A stretch of 24,294 bases of DNA, taken from positions 1-24,294 of the forward strand of contig DATCGA010000066.1 of the NCBI GenBank assembly GCA_036509215.1, in the 5' to 3' direction. Under the pieces are notes generated by a model. The model ran no database searches. It worked only from the letters and a program-made list of their open reading frames with translations, and was not told the DNA's origin. This document shows positions 7,965 through 13,846 of this stretch, piece by piece (the stretch's first letter is position 1; each line of letters starts with the position of its first letter). Source of the stretch: Trebonia sp036509215. Its GTDB lineage: Bacteria > Actinomycetota > Actinomycetes > Streptosporangiales > Streptosporangiaceae. The position numbers and the translations under genes were made by a program.

Positions 7965-8063
7965 CCACCCGCCGTGGCAGCTTCCCACGCGCCGTGGCAG
8001 CTTCCACCCGCCGTGGCGGCTCTCCACCCGCCGTGGCGCCTTACCACCCGCCGTGGCGGACGA
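7965..8063. repeat. Five-copy ~20-bp tandem repeat that begins in the last codons of the nitroreductase gene
   Basis: Units start at 7965, 7985, 8004, 8024 and 8044, with spacing of 20, 19, 20 and 20 bp. Each is built on CCACCCGCCGTGG (CCACGCGCCGTGG in the second), followed by a variable 6-7 bp (CAGCTT, CAGCTT, CGGCTCT, CGCCTTA, CGGACGA). The unit at 8044 is coding: on the minus strand it specifies the C-terminal RHGGW and the stop codon of the nitroreductase. The other four lie just past that stop, so the array looks like duplication of the gene's own 3' end. Each core can form a small hairpin (CCAC with GTGG around five bases), so the array may also act as a transcription roadblock between the nitroreductase and the GH59 gene. 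Confidence 0.85.
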
Positions 8064-8556
8064 CCTCGCCGATCGGCCGACGGTTGGGCGTGACGATCGG
8101 CCGCAGCGGGCGGTCGGCCGGGTACCCGATGCCGAGCAGGTAGGCCACGTCGTGATCGCCCGGCACGCCGAGGATCTTGCGAGCCTCCTCTTGGTCGCCG
8201 ACCGACGAATGGCCGGTGCCGATCCCCAGGTCGGCGGCGGTGATCATCATGGCGTAGGTGGCCTGCCCGAGGTCGTAGTAGTCGACCAGCCGAGTGTGAT
8301 CGTCGTCGGTCACGGGGACCACCAGCGCGATCGCGGCGGCCGCGCCGGCGATGTGCCCGGCGCCGCGCCAGACGGTGGACAGCGCGCGAAGCTGATCCGG
8401 ATTGGTGACGATGATGAAGGTCCAGTGCTGCCGGTTGGAGGCCGACGGCGCGCGCCAGGCTGCCTCCGCGATCCGGTCCAGGTCCGCGTCCGGCACCGGG
8501 TCGGAACGGTAGCTGCGGACGTTGCGCCGGGCACGGATGGCGTCCCAGGTCTCCAT
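8041..8556 (-). CDS. Nitroreductase-family FMN-dependent oxidoreductase
   Basis: A 171-aa cytoplasmic flavoprotein of the nitroreductase fold. It shows the FMN phosphate-binding start RARRNVRSYRSDPVPD (residues about 8-23), the conserved APSASNRQHWTFIIV (residues about 36-50), and the second FMN-contacting region DLGIGTGHSSV. The C-terminal part (NRRPIGEVVRHGGW) matches the usual end of the family. It would use NAD(P)H to reduce nitro groups, quinones or related electron acceptors, usually as a dimer; the physiological substrate is unknown. The start at 8556 is chosen because AAGGGGAG lies 7 nt upstream. An in-frame ATG at 8574 would overlap that site. It diverges from the DUF1684 gene across a palindromic operator. 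The 3' end is unusual in being the seed of the tandem repeat array. Confidence 0.88.
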   Translation of the reverse strand: METWDAIRARRNVRSYRSDPVPDADLDRIAEAAWRAPSASNRQHWTFIIVTNPDQLRALSTVWRGAGHIAGAAAAIALVVPVTDDDHTRLVDYYDLGQATYAMMITAADLGIGTGHSSVGDQEEARKILGVPGDHDVAYLLGIGYPADRPLRPIVTPNRRPIGEVVRHGGW

Positions 8557-8596
8557 GGAGTTGCTCCCCTTCATCGTCGCCTCACAGAATTACTAT

Positions 8597-8618
8597 TTTA
8601 ACGATAGACATAGTTAAA
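8597..8618. promoter_or_regulatory. 22-bp imperfect palindrome in the divergent nitroreductase/DUF1684 promoter
   Basis: TTTAAC at 8597-8602 is mirrored by GTTAAA at 8613-8618, with an additional matching AT pair on each side of the centre. The site is AT-rich in an otherwise very GC-rich region and lies 41 bp from the nitroreductase start and 72 bp from the DUF1684 start. It has the size and symmetry of a MarR/HxlR-type operator, which often controls nitroreductases. No such regulator is encoded next to it, so the cognate protein is unknown. Confidence 0.6.
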
Positions 8619-8689
8619 TCTGGGGCATAGACGGCCACCCCCATTGGTTCCGGGTAGTGAGAGACGAGTCCTTCAGAAGGAGCGCGTTG

Positions 8690-9514
8690 ATGACCGCATC
8701 AGTCAGCGAAACCGTCCCCGGCGTCGACGATTTCGCCGCCGAGTGGAACGCCTGGCATGGCCGGCAGGAGGCGCGACTGGCCGACCCGCACGGGTTCCTG
8801 GCCATTACCAGCCTGAACTGGCTGACCGACGAGCCGCAGCGGTTCCCGGACGCGCCGGGGGAGTGGACGACCGGCCCGGACGGAGTCGTCGTCGACCTCG
8901 CCGAGGGCGAGGAACTGGTGATCGACGGGTCACCGGTGCGCGGACGTCATCCCTTCGGGGTCATCCCCGAGCGCGGCGGCGTGAACGCGGTCTGGGGCGA
9001 CGCGGTCATCGAGGTCGCCCGGCGCGGCGGCAATGACATCGTCCGGCCCCGGCATCCGGGCAACCCGCTGCGCACCGCGTTCCACGGCACGCCGGCCTAC
9101 GCGCCTGACCCGCGCTGGGCGGTCACCGCGCGTTACGTCCCGTTCGCCGAGCCGCGGCCGACCGCAGTCGGCTCGGTCGTCGACGGCCTCGAGCACGTGT
9201 ACGACGCGCCCGGGCAGCTGGAGTTCGCCCTGGACGGGCGCGACTTCACCCTCACCGCGTTCCCCGGGCACGGGCCGGACACCCTGATGGTCCTGTTCAC
9301 CGACGCCACCTCCGGCGTGACCACGTACGCGGCCAACCGCTCTCTGCAGCTGCCGTCGCCCGCCGCCGACGGCACGCTGGCGCTGGACTTCAACCGTGCC
9401 GTCAACCTGCCGTGCGCCTACACCGACCTCGCGACCTGCCCGCTGCCGCCGGCCGAGAACCGGCTCCCGGTCGCGGTGGAGGCGGGGGAGAAGATCCCCT
9501 ACGAGCACGGCTGA
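8690..9514 (+). CDS. DUF1684 domain-containing protein
   Basis: A 274-aa soluble protein of the DUF1684 family. The N-terminus WNAWHGRQEARLADPHGFLA is the family signature, followed by ITSLNWL. The C-terminus carries the other hallmark, a LDFNRAVNLPCAYTD region leading into CPLPPAENRLPVAVEAGEK. The catalytic role of the family is not established to my knowledge, and no cofactor motif, signal peptide or membrane segment is evident. The start at 8690 is favoured over the upstream in-frame start at 8657 because AGAAGGAG sits 7 nt before it and the family-conserved sequence begins soon after. It diverges from the nitroreductase, with which it may share the palindromic operator, and is followed by a strong hairpin. 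Confidence 0.88.
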   Translation: MTASVSETVPGVDDFAAEWNAWHGRQEARLADPHGFLAITSLNWLTDEPQRFPDAPGEWTTGPDGVVVDLAEGEELVIDGSPVRGRHPFGVIPERGGVNAVWGDAVIEVARRGGNDIVRPRHPGNPLRTAFHGTPAYAPDPRWAVTARYVPFAEPRPTAVGSVVDGLEHVYDAPGQLEFALDGRDFTLTAFPGHGPDTLMVLFTDATSGVTTYAANRSLQLPSPAADGTLALDFNRAVNLPCAYTDLATCPLPPAENRLPVAVEAGEKIPYEHG

Positions 9515-9525
9515 CCCCGGCTGCG

Positions 9526-9556
9526 CCCGGCGTCCCCGGCCGACCGGGGCGCCGGG
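9526..9556. terminator. GC-rich hairpin after the DUF1684 gene
   Basis: CCCGGCG (9526-9532), a bulged T, then CCCCGG (9534-9539) pair with CCGGGG (9544-9549) and CGCCGGG (9550-9556) around a CCGA loop. This gives 13 base pairs with one bulge, starting 11 bp after the DUF1684 stop. No T-tract follows, as is common in high-GC actinomycetes. It may terminate or attenuate transcription into the metallopeptidase gene. Confidence 0.65.
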
Positions 9557-9569
9557 TGACAATGGTCGG

Positions 9570-9911
9570 GTGATCGACATTGAGCCCGACCGCTTCGAAG
9601 AGATGGTCGCCAAGGCGATGGACGGGCTGCCGGACAGGTTCAAAGAGCAGATCAGCAACGTCGCCATCCTGGTCGAGCACAACCCGGGGCCGCCTGGCCT
9701 GCTCGGGCTCTACGAGGGCATCCCGCTCACCAGCCGGACCACCCAGTACGCGGGCGCCCTGCCCGACCGCATCACCATCTACCGGCTGGCGATCTGCTCG
9801 ATCTGCCGGACCGAGGACGAGGTCACCGAGCAGGTCCGCCGGACCGTCATCCACGAGGTCGGGCACTACTTCGGCATCGACGACGACCGCCTGCACGAAC
9901 TGGGCTGGTAG
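9570..9911 (+). CDS. Small zincin-like metallopeptidase family protein
   Basis: A 113-aa protein of the short 'metallopeptidase family' (zincin_1/DUF1025 type). The zinc signature HEVGHYFGIDDDRLHELGW spans residues 95-113: HExxH at 95-99, with a downstream acidic residue (D103 or D104) as the likely third ligand. This sits at the very C-terminus, as is usual for the family. The preceding segment (MVAKAMDGLPDRFKEQISNV, then LLGLYEG and LPDRITIYR) is also typical. It lacks a signal peptide and is probably cytoplasmic; the substrate is unknown. The start is a GTG at 9570. It has no strong ribosome binding site, but the next upstream in-frame codons do not resemble family sequence. It lies 14 bp after the DUF1684 terminator hairpin. 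Confidence 0.85.
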   Translation: MIDIEPDRFEEMVAKAMDGLPDRFKEQISNVAILVEHNPGPPGLLGLYEGIPLTSRTTQYAGALPDRITIYRLAICSICRTEDEVTEQVRRTVIHEVGHYFGIDDDRLHELGW

Positions 9912-10066
9912 GGACAACCCTGATGCCCCCGGTGCGGACACCAGGGTCCGAACCGGGCTGATCCCGATCGACCGCGGCGGCCGTCGGCGGCAGGCTTGAA
10001 GCATCAGCCCGGCCGCAGCGGACACCCCGCGCGGCGGGCACCCGACCTCAACGGAGACCGATCCTC

Positions 10067-10234
10067 ATGCCTGCCATCGTCGTCATCGCCCTTATCGCCG
10101 CCGTCGTCATCATCGGCATCATCGCCCTGAGCGTCATCGGCTTTGCCCTGCACTTCCTGTTCTCCCCGTGGCTGCTGGTCGCCATCGCGATCCTGGCCTG
10201 GATCAAGTTCCGGCCGCGCCGCACCCGCCAGTAG
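10067..10234 (+). CDS. 55-aa hydrophobic membrane peptide
   Basis: A short gene of 55 codons from ATG 10067 to TAG 10232-10234, with GGAG about 10 nt upstream. Residues 3-30 form one hydrophobic helix (Val/Ile/Ala-rich, IVVIALIAAVVIIG) and residues 33-47 a second one (PWLLVAIAILAW). A basic tail KFRPRRTRQ follows and would stay on the cytoplasmic side. No conserved function is recognised; similar two-helix small membrane proteins are common in actinomycetes. A near-perfect transcription terminator hairpin follows within 20 bp, which supports it being a real transcript end. Confidence 0.6.
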   Translation: MPAIVVIALIAAVVIIGIIALSVIGFALHFLFSPWLLVAIAILAWIKFRPRRTRQ

Positions 10235-10253
10235 TCCCGGTGTTCTGCGCCCT

Positions 10254-10287
10254 GCTGCCCGGCGACCCGTGAGGGTCGCCGGGCAGC
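10254..10287. terminator. Perfect 15-bp hairpin terminator between convergent genes
   Basis: GCTGCCCGGCGACCC (10254-10268) pairs perfectly with GGGTCGCCGGGCAGC (10273-10287) around a GTGA loop. It lies between the 55-aa peptide stop (+) and the DinB-fold protein stop (-), 20 and 11 bp away, so it can serve both strands. There is no long T run, only TTCTCGTT on the plus side. The symmetry and location make a bidirectional terminator very likely. Confidence 0.85.
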
Positions 10288-10297
10288 GCCGTTCTCG

Positions 10298-10813
10298 TTA
10301 GTCGCCGGTCGCGCCGTCGATCTGCTCCCGGAGGATGTCAGCGTGTCCGGCGTGCCGGGCGTGCTCGACGATGATGTTCATGTAGATAAAGCGCAGTGAC
10401 ACCTGGCCTAGCTGGTCGTGCGGCACGGTCTGGTCCAGCGTGAAGCCCGCTGCGATCTGCCGGGATGCTGCGCAGGCGCTGTCGAACTCGGCGGTGACGC
10501 CGGCGATGTTCTGGCCGGCCCCGACGTCCCAGCTCGGGTCGTCGCCGCGGGCGTTCCCGGTGATCTGATCGCGCGGCGTGCTGGCCAGGTAGTGCTGGAA
10601 CCAGTTGCGCTCCACGGCGGCGGCGTGGCTGACTAGGCCGATCATGGTGGTCAGCGAGGGCACCAGGCGCCGCCGGGCGTCCTGTTCGGACAGGCCGCGC
10701 AGCTTCCCGCTGAGCGCCTCGCGGTGATACTCGAGGAACTCCTCCAGCATCTTCCGTTCTGCGGCTACGGTGATCAGGTCTTCTTCATCTGCCAGAGGCG
10801 GGGTATCTGTCAC
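10298..10813 (-). CDS. DinB-fold (DUF664) family protein, copy 1
   Basis: A 171-aa four-helix-bundle protein of the DinB/YfiT-like DUF664 family. It has the N-terminal helix ERKMLEEFLEYHREALSGKL, the segment LTTMIGLVSHAAAVERNWF with metal ligand H63, and the C-terminal HARHAGHADILRE with H154 and H157. This is the three-histidine metal site of the superfamily. Members include thiol-dependent S-transferases and damage-related proteins of unknown chemistry, and are unrelated to the DinB polymerase. The start is a GTG at 10813 with little ribosome binding signal; an ATG at 10750 would cut the first helix. A paralogue lies just upstream on the same strand (10908-11528), and the two share the ending HAGHADILREQ[IL]DGATG, indicating tandem duplication followed by divergence. 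Confidence 0.85.
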   Translation of the reverse strand: MTDTPPLADEEDLITVAAERKMLEEFLEYHREALSGKLRGLSEQDARRRLVPSLTTMIGLVSHAAAVERNWFQHYLASTPRDQITGNARGDDPSWDVGAGQNIAGVTAEFDSACAASRQIAAGFTLDQTVPHDQLGQVSLRFIYMNIIVEHARHAGHADILREQIDGATGD

Positions 10814-10907
10814 CGCAGAAGGCTACGACCTTAGAGTCGGCAGCACGCCGCACAGTGACCAAATGCGACGCTTACGCCAGGTTTCCCTCTACCGACAGGC
10901 TCTTAGC

Positions 10908-11528
10908 TTAGGGCTTGAGTGTTCCGGCCGCCTCGACCGTTTCGACAGCCTCGGCCGCCCGCGCGGCTCGCTCGATCTCCGCCCGCCGGCTCGCCCAGAA
11001 GGCGGCGTCGCGTCCCAGCTCATCCGAGTCCCCGGCCGACACACCGGTCGCCCCGTCCAGTTGCTCGCGCAGGATGTCCGCGTGCCCGGCGTGCCGGGCG
11101 GTCTCGGTGAGCACGTGAACCAGGACGTTGAACAGCTTCACGTTCGGGCGCGGCCACCAGGGCACGTGGCCGGGCGCGTCAATCGAGAGCGCGTTGATCG
11201 TCGCGTCCGAGTGCTCCCAGACTCGCCGATACCGGCCGATGATCTCGGCCCGCGTCTCGTCCGCGGCCGCCCACATGTTGGCGCTGAGCGCGGCCTCGTC
11301 GCCGTCCCAGCGCGGCACCGGCTCGGGGAACGGGCGGTCGAAGATCTCGCCGAAGTACCAGGCCTCCGAGGTCGTCAGGTGCTTGATCAAGCCCAGCAGG
11401 TTGGTCCCGGTCGGGGTCAGCGGGCGGCGGGCGTCGTACTCCGACAGCCCGTCGAGCTTCCACAGCATCGCCTCGCGGATCCAGCGCAGATCCCCGTGCA
11501 GGTACTCCTTCGCGAATTCGTCGATCAT
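10908..11528 (-). CDS. DinB-fold (DUF664) family protein, copy 2
   Basis: A 206-aa DUF664 protein: LHGDLRWIREAMLWKLDGLS begins the first helix, LLGLIKHLTTSEAWYFGEIF carries ligand H50, and TETARHAGHADILREQLDG carries the C-terminal histidine pair. It is longer than its neighbour owing to a C-terminal Ala/Glu-rich tail (FWASRRAEIERAARAAEAVE), which is probably helical. The start codon overlaps the stop of the GT87 gene upstream (TCAT on the plus strand at 11525-11528), so its translation is probably coupled to that membrane glycosyltransferase. That is a curious pairing with no obvious pathway link. A mycothiol- or metal-dependent transferase role is known for some relatives, but nothing here proves it. 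Confidence 0.87.
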   Translation of the reverse strand: MIDEFAKEYLHGDLRWIREAMLWKLDGLSEYDARRPLTPTGTNLLGLIKHLTTSEAWYFGEIFDRPFPEPVPRWDGDEAALSANMWAAADETRAEIIGRYRRVWEHSDATINALSIDAPGHVPWWPRPNVKLFNVLVHVLTETARHAGHADILREQLDGATGVSAGDSDELGRDAAFWASRRAEIERAARAAEAVETVEAAGTLKP

Positions 11529-12892
11529 GAGGCGGCCGGGGCCTGCCGGGCGGACCGGAAGAGCTGGAAGGCGACCACCACGACGACGACGAACAGGCCG
11601 AGGCCGATCAGGAGCTCCAGGTTGCCGAAGATGAGATCGAGGCCATGCCAGTGGTACTCCTTGTAGGCGGGATTATCCCCGCTCGGGAAGGAGGCGGACG
11701 GGGCGTAGTTGATCAGCCCGCCCTGCAGCAGGCCCGCCTTGGCGTTCCAGAGGTGATCCGGCCAGGAGGCGAACAGGAGCAGCACCACCGCCCCCAGTGC
11801 ATACCAGGCGGCCCGCAGCCCGGTTTGCCCGGCCCGGCCCGCCCGTACGGCGGCGTCGACGATCAGCGCCAGCCCTGGCGCGATCCAGACCCAGTGGTGA
11901 TCCCAGCTGATGGGAGAGACGAGCAGGGCGGTGAGCGCGGCCGTCATCAGGCCGGCGAAGGTGTAGCCGCGCTGGTCGAGGATGACCGCCGCCGCCAGGC
12001 CGAGCAGCCCGACGACGATCGCGACCAGCACCCAGGGCGCGACGGTGCCGTTGACCGACCCGATCAGCCTGGTCATGATGCCGCGCAGCGACTGGTTCTG
12101 CTCCGAGCCGACGAACCCGGTCCGGCCCGCCTGGAAGAAGTTGCCGTCGAGCCACCAGGTGACCGACGCGTTCGGCAGCGCGATGAAGCCGATGATGACC
12201 GTGGCCACGAACGCCCCGGCCGCCACTGCGGCCTGCTTGAACCGCCTGGTGAGCAGCAGGTAGGCGATGAACAGGAGCGGGACGAGCTTGATGCCGGCCG
12301 CGATGCCGGTGGCCGCGCCCTTCCATGGTCGCCGGTCCGGCTGGCACAGGTCCCACACGACGAGGGCCATCAGCACCAGCTCGACCTGGCCGAGGAAGAG
12401 CGCCCGCTGCACCGGCTCGGTCCACAGCAGCAGCCCCGACAGCAGCATGGTCGCGCCGAGCCGGGAGGTCTTCTCCCAGCCGAGCTGGCGGAACGCGATC
12501 CAGATCGTCGCCACCAGCGAGAACAGCGACACGATGGTCACAACCACCATCAGCGCCTTGAACGGCAGCGCGAGCCCGGCCGCGAACACCAGGCCGGCGA
12601 ACGGGGTGTAGGTGAACTGGATACCGGGGCGCTCCACCGATTTCCAGGTGAATTCCCAGGTGTAGAGGCTGTGCGAGTGATGCAGCGCCTCGTGCGCCCC
12701 TCCCTGGTAGACCTGCAGGTCAAACCCCTGGAGCATGGCGCCCATCGGATGCGTCGCCAGCGCGATTAGGTAGACGACGGCGGCGACGGCGGCGACAGCC
12801 ACGCCCGCGATCAGCAGCGGGCGCCCGCCGGCCTGGACCGTCTCCGGCCGGTCGGCCGCCCGCCTGCTGGCAAGGCCCACGTCTGCTCGCAT
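11525..12892 (-). CDS. GT87-family membrane mannosyltransferase (DUF2029, PimE-like)
   Basis: A 455-aa polytopic membrane protein of the GT-C fold. After a short basic cytoplasmic N-terminus the first membrane helix covers about residues 26-46. The first extracytoplasmic loop contains GFDLQVYQGG with D58, the position of the catalytic aspartate in mycobacterial PimE. Later signatures are YTPFAGLVFA, the LFLGQVELVLMALVVWDL segment typical of GT87, AAGIKLVPLLFIAYLLL and a final region SWDHHWVWIAPGLAL. About ten or more hydrophobic helices are visible, ending with a C-terminal one (LIGLGLFVVVVVVAF). It would transfer mannose from a polyprenyl-phosphate donor to a lipid or glycan acceptor outside the membrane. 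The start has GAGGAG about 10 nt upstream, just after the IclR stop, and the gene overlaps the DUF664 gene downstream by 4 nt. Confidence 0.88.
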   Translation of the reverse strand: MRADVGLASRRAADRPETVQAGGRPLLIAGVAVAAVAAVVYLIALATHPMGAMLQGFDLQVYQGGAHEALHHSHSLYTWEFTWKSVERPGIQFTYTPFAGLVFAAGLALPFKALMVVVTIVSLFSLVATIWIAFRQLGWEKTSRLGATMLLSGLLLWTEPVQRALFLGQVELVLMALVVWDLCQPDRRPWKGAATGIAAGIKLVPLLFIAYLLLTRRFKQAAVAAGAFVATVIIGFIALPNASVTWWLDGNFFQAGRTGFVGSEQNQSLRGIMTRLIGSVNGTVAPWVLVAIVVGLLGLAAAVILDQRGYTFAGLMTAALTALLVSPISWDHHWVWIAPGLALIVDAAVRAGRAGQTGLRAAWYALGAVVLLLFASWPDHLWNAKAGLLQGGLINYAPSASFPSGDNPAYKEYHWHGLDLIFGNLELLIGLGLFVVVVVVAFQLFRSARQAPAAS

Positions 12893-12910
12893 CGCTGGCG
12901 GTCTCCTCGG

Positions 12911-13783
12911 CTACATCGGTCGCTTCCGGCTGCTTCGGCATATTACCGTTGCGGCGGGCCTCGGTAACCCAGCGGAGGCCGCCGACAGCGCCCGGGAGAT
13001 CGCGCGCGCGACGGCGACGACGGCCGGGGTGAGCGCGGCAGGCTGCAGGTTCCCTGACTGCGCCACGACCGACAGCGCCGCGACGACCCGCCGGTTGTAA
13101 AGGACCGGGGCGGCGACCGAGGTCATCGGCTCGGGCTGCTCCCTGGAGGCGACCGCCACCCCGTCCCGCCTGACCGCCGCCAGCAAGCCCCTGAGCTCGC
13201 GCTCCGACTGGAGCGGGTGCCCCGGCTCGACCGTCAGGTCCCCCGCCAGCACCTCCTCCTGGACCGGGACCGGGGCGTGCGCCAGCAGGATGAGGCCGAC
13301 GCCGGTGGCGTGGATGGGCATCCGGCCGCCGATCCGGTACAGCACCTGGCCGGCCCGGTGCGCGGAGAGCCGCTCGACGAGGATGGCCTCGTGGCCGTCG
13401 CGCACCGCCAGCAGGACGTGCTGGCCGGTCGCGTGGTGCAGGTCCTCCATATAGGGGAGGGCGGTGCCGCGCAGCCCGTGCCCCCTCGGAGCCAGCGAGG
13501 CGATCTCAAGCAACCGCAGCCCGACCATGTAGCGGCCGTCCTCGTCGCGTTCCAGCGCGCCGAGCTCCACCAGCTGTCGGGCGATGCGCAGCGCGCTCGG
13601 GGCCGGCAGCCCGGCCCGGGCGCTCAGCGAGGTGAGCGACAGCGAGCGATCATCAGGGCCGAACGCCGCCAGGATGCGGAATGCCCGGTTCAGCACCGGC
13701 TCGCCGTGCGGCGGCCGCCGCCCCCGGATCCTGGTACCCCCGACCTCGTCAGGGGCCCCTGCAATCGTCGTCTCGTCGGCCAT
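12911..13783 (-). CDS. IclR-family transcriptional regulator
   Basis: A 290-aa regulator. The winged helix-turn-helix spans about residues 27-90: EPVLNRAFRILAAFG, SLTSLSARAGLPAPSALRIARQLVELGALERDEDGRYMVGLRLLE. The IclR effector domain follows, with HHATGQHVLLAVRDGHEAILVER, MPIHATGVGLILLAH (the conserved small-molecule pocket start) and GVAVASREQPEPMTSVAAPV, then a dimer-like tail. The ATG at 13783 is preferred over a TTG at 13813 because GAGG precedes it and the TTG lies inside the palindromic operator. It is divergent from the hydroxylase-dioxygenase pair and is the obvious candidate to control it in response to an aromatic metabolite. It is also 18 bp upstream of the GT87 gene on the same strand, so a read-through transcript is possible. 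Confidence 0.9.
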   Translation of the reverse strand: MADETTIAGAPDEVGGTRIRGRRPPHGEPVLNRAFRILAAFGPDDRSLSLTSLSARAGLPAPSALRIARQLVELGALERDEDGRYMVGLRLLEIASLAPRGHGLRGTALPYMEDLHHATGQHVLLAVRDGHEAILVERLSAHRAGQVLYRIGGRMPIHATGVGLILLAHAPVPVQEEVLAGDLTVEPGHPLQSERELRGLLAAVRRDGVAVASREQPEPMTSVAAPVLYNRRVVAALSVVAQSGNLQPAALTPAVVAVARAISRALSAASAGLPRPAATVICRSSRKRPM

Positions 13784-13802
13784 CCTCACCTCGCTCGCCA
13801 GC

Positions 13803-13826
13803 GATTGTTCCAATCAATGAAATCAT
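13803..13826. promoter_or_regulatory. Palindromic operator between the IclR gene and the hydroxylase gene
   Basis: GATTGTTCCAATC (13803-13815) is a perfect inverted repeat (GATTG, TTC, CAATC). It is followed at once by ATGAAATCAT (13817-13826), with arms ATGA and TCAT. The region is AT-rich and lies immediately upstream of both divergent genes, the classic place for IclR binding. A plausible plus-strand promoter is TTGTTC near 13805 with TTACGT near 13830, which would put the transcript start close to 13844. The palindromes are seen; the assignment to IclR is inferred. Confidence 0.65.
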
Positions 13827-13846
13827 CGCTTACGTTTCTGCGTGCG

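Noticed and set aside
7965..8063. Tandem repeats as a CRISPR array
   Set aside because: Units are about 20 bp and directly contiguous, with no unique 30-nt spacers and no cas genes; one unit is coding sequence.
10298..11528. DUF664 'DinB' proteins as SOS polymerase relatives of the Y-family enzyme at 19368
   Set aside because: The shared name is historical. These are four-helix metal-binding proteins with no polymerase motifs.
12325..12561. Short plus-strand frames inside the GT87 gene
   Set aside because: They are antisense products of a gene with clear transmembrane pattern and GT87 motifs.
13217..13846. N-terminal extension of the hydroxylase back to 13217
   Set aside because: The extra 200 codons are antisense to the IclR gene and precede the operator region. 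The FAD-binding motif begins only after 13847.
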